This document shows, piece after piece, positions 61,729-64,000 of a stretch of DNA of 64,000 nucleotides. Within the stretch, counting starts at the first letter, position 1. Every line of letters begins with the position of its first letter. Origin of the DNA: Limosilactobacillus alvi (GTDB lineage: Bacteria; Bacillota; Bacilli; Lactobacillales; Lactobacillaceae); the NCBI RefSeq assembly GCF_016900115.1, contig NZ_JACJJQ010000007.1, positions 1 through 64,000 of the forward strand, read 5' to 3'. The position numbers and the translations under genes are program-made. The notes beneath the pieces are model-generated. The model had not been told where the DNA came from and searched no databases. It was given only the letters and a program-made list of their open reading frames with translations.

Positions 61729-63020
61729 TTAAATCAGCTTATTCATATCTAATAAAAATTGACGCTTTCGAAAACTAACAATGAACGTATTCAGGATAAT
61801 TAGACCGAGGATTAGAATCGTAAACTGACTAAAGAGGTTGGCCATTCCAGCCCCACCATAAAACAGGTTAAAATTAAGGCTTGTAGCATAAAACATTGGG
61901 GAAAGATAGTGGATAGCTTGGAAGAAAGTGTTAAGTGTTACAACGGGTAACATTCCAGCGCAAGCGACTACCTGAAGCATCGTGAAAAAGATATTGACGA
62001 TCGTTCCCGCTTGACCAAAAAGTAATAACATCACTAAGTTCAGGTCGTAACCGGCAAATAATAAGAGGCCAGCATTAAGCCAAAGATTAATAGCAGTCCC
62101 CTTAATTCCCCCAAGCATCAATCGCAGATAACCAGTGTAAAGTCCCCCAATAATAATGGCGATTATTGCAAAGGTTAATTGCAGAGCCAAAAAAGCTCGC
62201 CACCGACCAATTGTTGGCGCAAATTTAGCATAAGTGCCATAAAGAATCGTCGCCCCCAACATTGAACCTAGATAAAGCGCAAGGTTGGCAAAAAATGGTG
62301 CCAGTGAATAATTTAATCCTTCTTTGACTGGATTCGTGTAGTGCATCTTAATTTGCACTCCATTTGCAACTCCTTGGTAAGCTTGACTAACCGATTGATT
62401 AATCTTAGCCTGACCCACTTTAGCAGTTTGAGCAATCTTGGCTTGACCAGTTTGAGCAATTTGCTTCGCCATTTGTGGGGTTTCGGCTTGGTCAACTTGG
62501 GCTTGTAATTGAGCCTTTGCCGTCGCGACTTGTTGATTTAGCTTCTTAACCGCACTAGCCGCTAAAATAGCTTGCCCTTTCTTAATAATAACCTTTTGTT
62601 GAATGTTATTACCTACCGTTCTAGCAACGGTTCGCATTCCCGAAACAACCGACGTTTGGTTAGCTTCATTGATATAAAAGTGTAATTGGGCTTTTTGATT
62701 AGCCTGTACCTGGCGACTAAAATTCGCTGGAATATCAATTACCAAATAAGTTTCCCGGCGATTTAATTGTTGCTTAGCTTTCTTTAGGTTTGCGGTTGTT
62801 TTTATCGTATCAAAATTATCCTGCAAACTAGCTTTAATTTGGTGCTGTAGCGCATGGCTTTTAGAATCTTGATTAACAATCGTAATCGGGAGTTTGTTTG
62901 TATTATTAGGCATCCCATGATAGCCACTGAAATAAATCCAAAAAATAAGCGAACCAAAAGGATCGCGACTAAAGTTGCTATTCCAGTTCCCCGACTAAAG
63001 AAAAAATTCTTGAATTTCAT
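61729..63020 (-). pseudogene. ABC-2/YhgE-Pip-like permease, frameshifted near the N-terminus
   Basis: ATG 63020 opens KFKNFFFSRGTGIATLVAIL (first membrane helix) and then meets an A6 tract (plus strand 62940-62945). One more base there would continue as WIYFSGYHGMPNNTNKLPIT, in frame with the rest to 61729. The large extracytoplasmic domain (Lys/Gln/Ala-rich helices) is followed by five C-terminal helices (about 215-390). Total about 430 codons. An internal start at 62913 would lack the first helix. A drug or lipid export role is possible but unproven. Confidence 0.8.
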
Positions 63021-63080
63021 AATCGTTTGTCTTCCCTTCTCTTTATAGTATTTGTAATTTACTCCTTTTAAAAAATAAAA

Positions 63081-63118
63081 GCAAGTGCTTGCTTGCAAAA
63101 AATACAAGTAAACACTTG
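63081..63118. promoter_or_regulatory. tandem operators between the permease and TetR genes
   Basis: GCAAG-TG-CTTGC (63081-63092) and CAAGT-AAAC-ACTTG (63105-63118) are two inverted repeats sharing the CAAG/CTTG core. Likely TetR sites. Confidence 0.55.
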
Positions 63119-63177
63119 CAACCTTTTAGTCAAAAGTGGTAAATTAAAACTATCTTTAATAAGGGAGGCTGAACTTT

Positions 63178-63774
63178 ATCGCAAAGAAAGTACCAACTGA
63201 CCAAAGGATCCTAGCCGCTTTTCAACAATTAATCATTAATAATGGCTATTTTGGTACTACTACTAAAAAAATCGCTGCGGTCGCTCAAATTAATGAAAGT
63301 ACCCTCTTTCGCCATTTTGCTACGAAAGAAGATTTATTGAATCGCTTACTAGAACAAAATCAAACAGATTTAATAACCGTAATTAATCAATTTCAGATAT
63401 CTGGTGATCCAATTGCAGATTTACTAAGAGCCGCAAAGGGCTACTTAAATTACGTCGATACTCATCGAGCATTATTTCTCCTTGGTATTCGCGAATCATA
63501 TGCTAATGCCAACCTAAATCAGGCTATTCGGCAAGCCCCCGAACTTTTTAACCAATTAGTTTTTGAGAAGATAATGACCCAGTACCACCTTACGACCCCG
63601 TCTGAGAAAGCCAAGCAACAAATTCACCTCCAAAATTTCTTTACCATCCTATTTGGCCAGGCCACATTAAAAGTAACTTACCCTGATTCTTTTTTAACCA
63701 AGCCTGATGAAAAGTTCTTAAATGAAAATCTCCGGCTTCTCGCCCAAGAAATTTTCCGCAACCAAAATACTTAA
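63178..63774 (+). CDS. TetR family regulator with ATC at the expected start
   Basis: The frame encodes AKKVPTDQRILAAFQQLII, then the HTH YFGTTTKKIAAVAQINESTL and FRHFATKEDL, and a C-terminal domain to 63774 (about 198 residues). No ATG, GTG or TTG precedes the HTH. ATC at 63178-63180 stands 9 nt after GGGAGG, where ATG would be expected. The next usable start (TTG 63337) would remove the DNA-binding domain. So either AUC initiates weakly or the start codon is mutated. Confidence 0.8.
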   Translation: MAKKVPTDQRILAAFQQLIINNGYFGTTTKKIAAVAQINESTLFRHFATKEDLLNRLLEQNQTDLITVINQFQISGDPIADLLRAAKGYLNYVDTHRALFLLGIRESYANANLNQAIRQAPELFNQLVFEKIMTQYHLTTPSEKAKQQIHLQNFFTILFGQATLKVTYPDSFLTKPDEKFLNENLRLLAQEIFRNQNT

Positions 63775-63782
63775 TCAAAAAA

Positions 63783-63840
63783 AACAGCTACAACCGTGAA
63801 AATCAAGCTTGATCAATTTCTACGGATGTAGCTGTTATTT
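63783..63840 (+). terminator. terminator after the TetR gene
   Basis: AACAGCTACA pairs with TGTAGCTGTT around a 34-nt loop, then ATTTAGT. The stem resembles that of 32992-33033. From here to 64000 I see no complete gene. Confidence 0.7.
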
Positions 63841-64000
63841 AGTAATGTGGCGATTGGTCCCTTAAAGGCACACGGTTTTGATTCAAATTTACGGTCGCAA
63901 GCATAACCAACGTTGGAGGCCATAATGAATTAATAAGCTTATTAGCACAACAAATGGGATGAATTGCAGGGGAAAAATTAATGCTAGACAGATAATCACA

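Noticed and set aside
63890-64000. Possible coding stretch at the right edge (NVGGHNELISLLAQQMG then stop)
   Set aside because: Contains a stop after about 20 codons and lacks a start; likely remnant, insufficient for a call.

Overview
The window looks like chromosomal DNA of a Lactobacillaceae bacterium, possibly Limosilactobacillus or a relative. The evidence is family-level: a ccpA-pepQ divergent pair with a cre-like site, a comG pseudopilus operon, acetate kinase, a GPH-type sugar transporter with a GH42 beta-galactosidase, an LPXTG-type surface nucleotidase, and AGGAGG-type ribosome binding sites throughout. The left edge ends at what looks like the 5' leader of a minus-strand rRNA operon fed by three tandem near-consensus promoters. 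I identified no tRNA, CRISPR array, complete insertion sequence or prophage.

Layout. 1-600: rRNA leader and promoters. 0.6-3.8 kb: DedA, then YutF-like HAD phosphatase, DUF1461, YutD and a metallophosphoesterase. 3.9-9.8 kb: ackA, a YtxK-like methyltransferase and the comG operon. 10.3-18.1 kb: YebC, ccpA and pepQ, envelope proteins, MscS, HAD and VIT genes. 18.5-28.9 kb: an accessory metabolic stretch with an esterase, a TetR/SDR module, LysR with two aldo-keto reductases, an OFA-type transporter and a cupin. 29.1-36.3 kb: an eroding island with a CPBP protease, a peptide-sensing-type histidine kinase with a broken response regulator, a GIY-YIG/DUF2075 helicase and broken CXXC-containing genes. 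36.3-43.7 kb: an Old Yellow Enzyme and a LacI-controlled beta-galactoside operon. 44.4-57.8 kb: a frameshifted MHS transporter, DNA alkylation repair, serine biosynthesis (serC-serA-phosphatase), a surface 5'-nucleotidase, a UvrA-like protein, a truncated Ogt and metA-cysK. 58.3-63.8 kb: two export systems, each beside a TetR regulator and each carrying a disabling lesion.

Three observations stand out. (1) Upstream of serC, on the minus strand, there is a complete-looking ribosome-mediated attenuator: a consensus promoter, an 18-codon leader ORF with four Ser codons near its end, six mutually exclusive pairing segments and an intrinsic terminator. Its logic is like the enterobacterial his attenuator. 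(2) A family of about 138-bp (short) and 235-bp (long) structured intergenic repeats occurs in five full copies plus eroded pieces, usually beside a strong hairpin. (3) Many genes carry single lesions. In-frame TAA codons interrupt a response regulator, a CXXC protein and a fused ABC transporter. Single-base homopolymer length changes break comGA, an MHS transporter and a permease. A TetR gene has ATC where a start codon is expected. These could be real decay or sequencing error; the read evidence would decide.

Functional links inferred here: serC-serA with a co-transcribed histidine phosphatase may supply all three steps from 3-phosphoglycerate to serine, and the metA-like/cysK pair would carry serine or homoserine on to sulfur amino acids. 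CcpA, encoded here, probably acts on the cre-like sites at pepQ/ccpA and the nucleotidase gene, and perhaps at the lactose operon.
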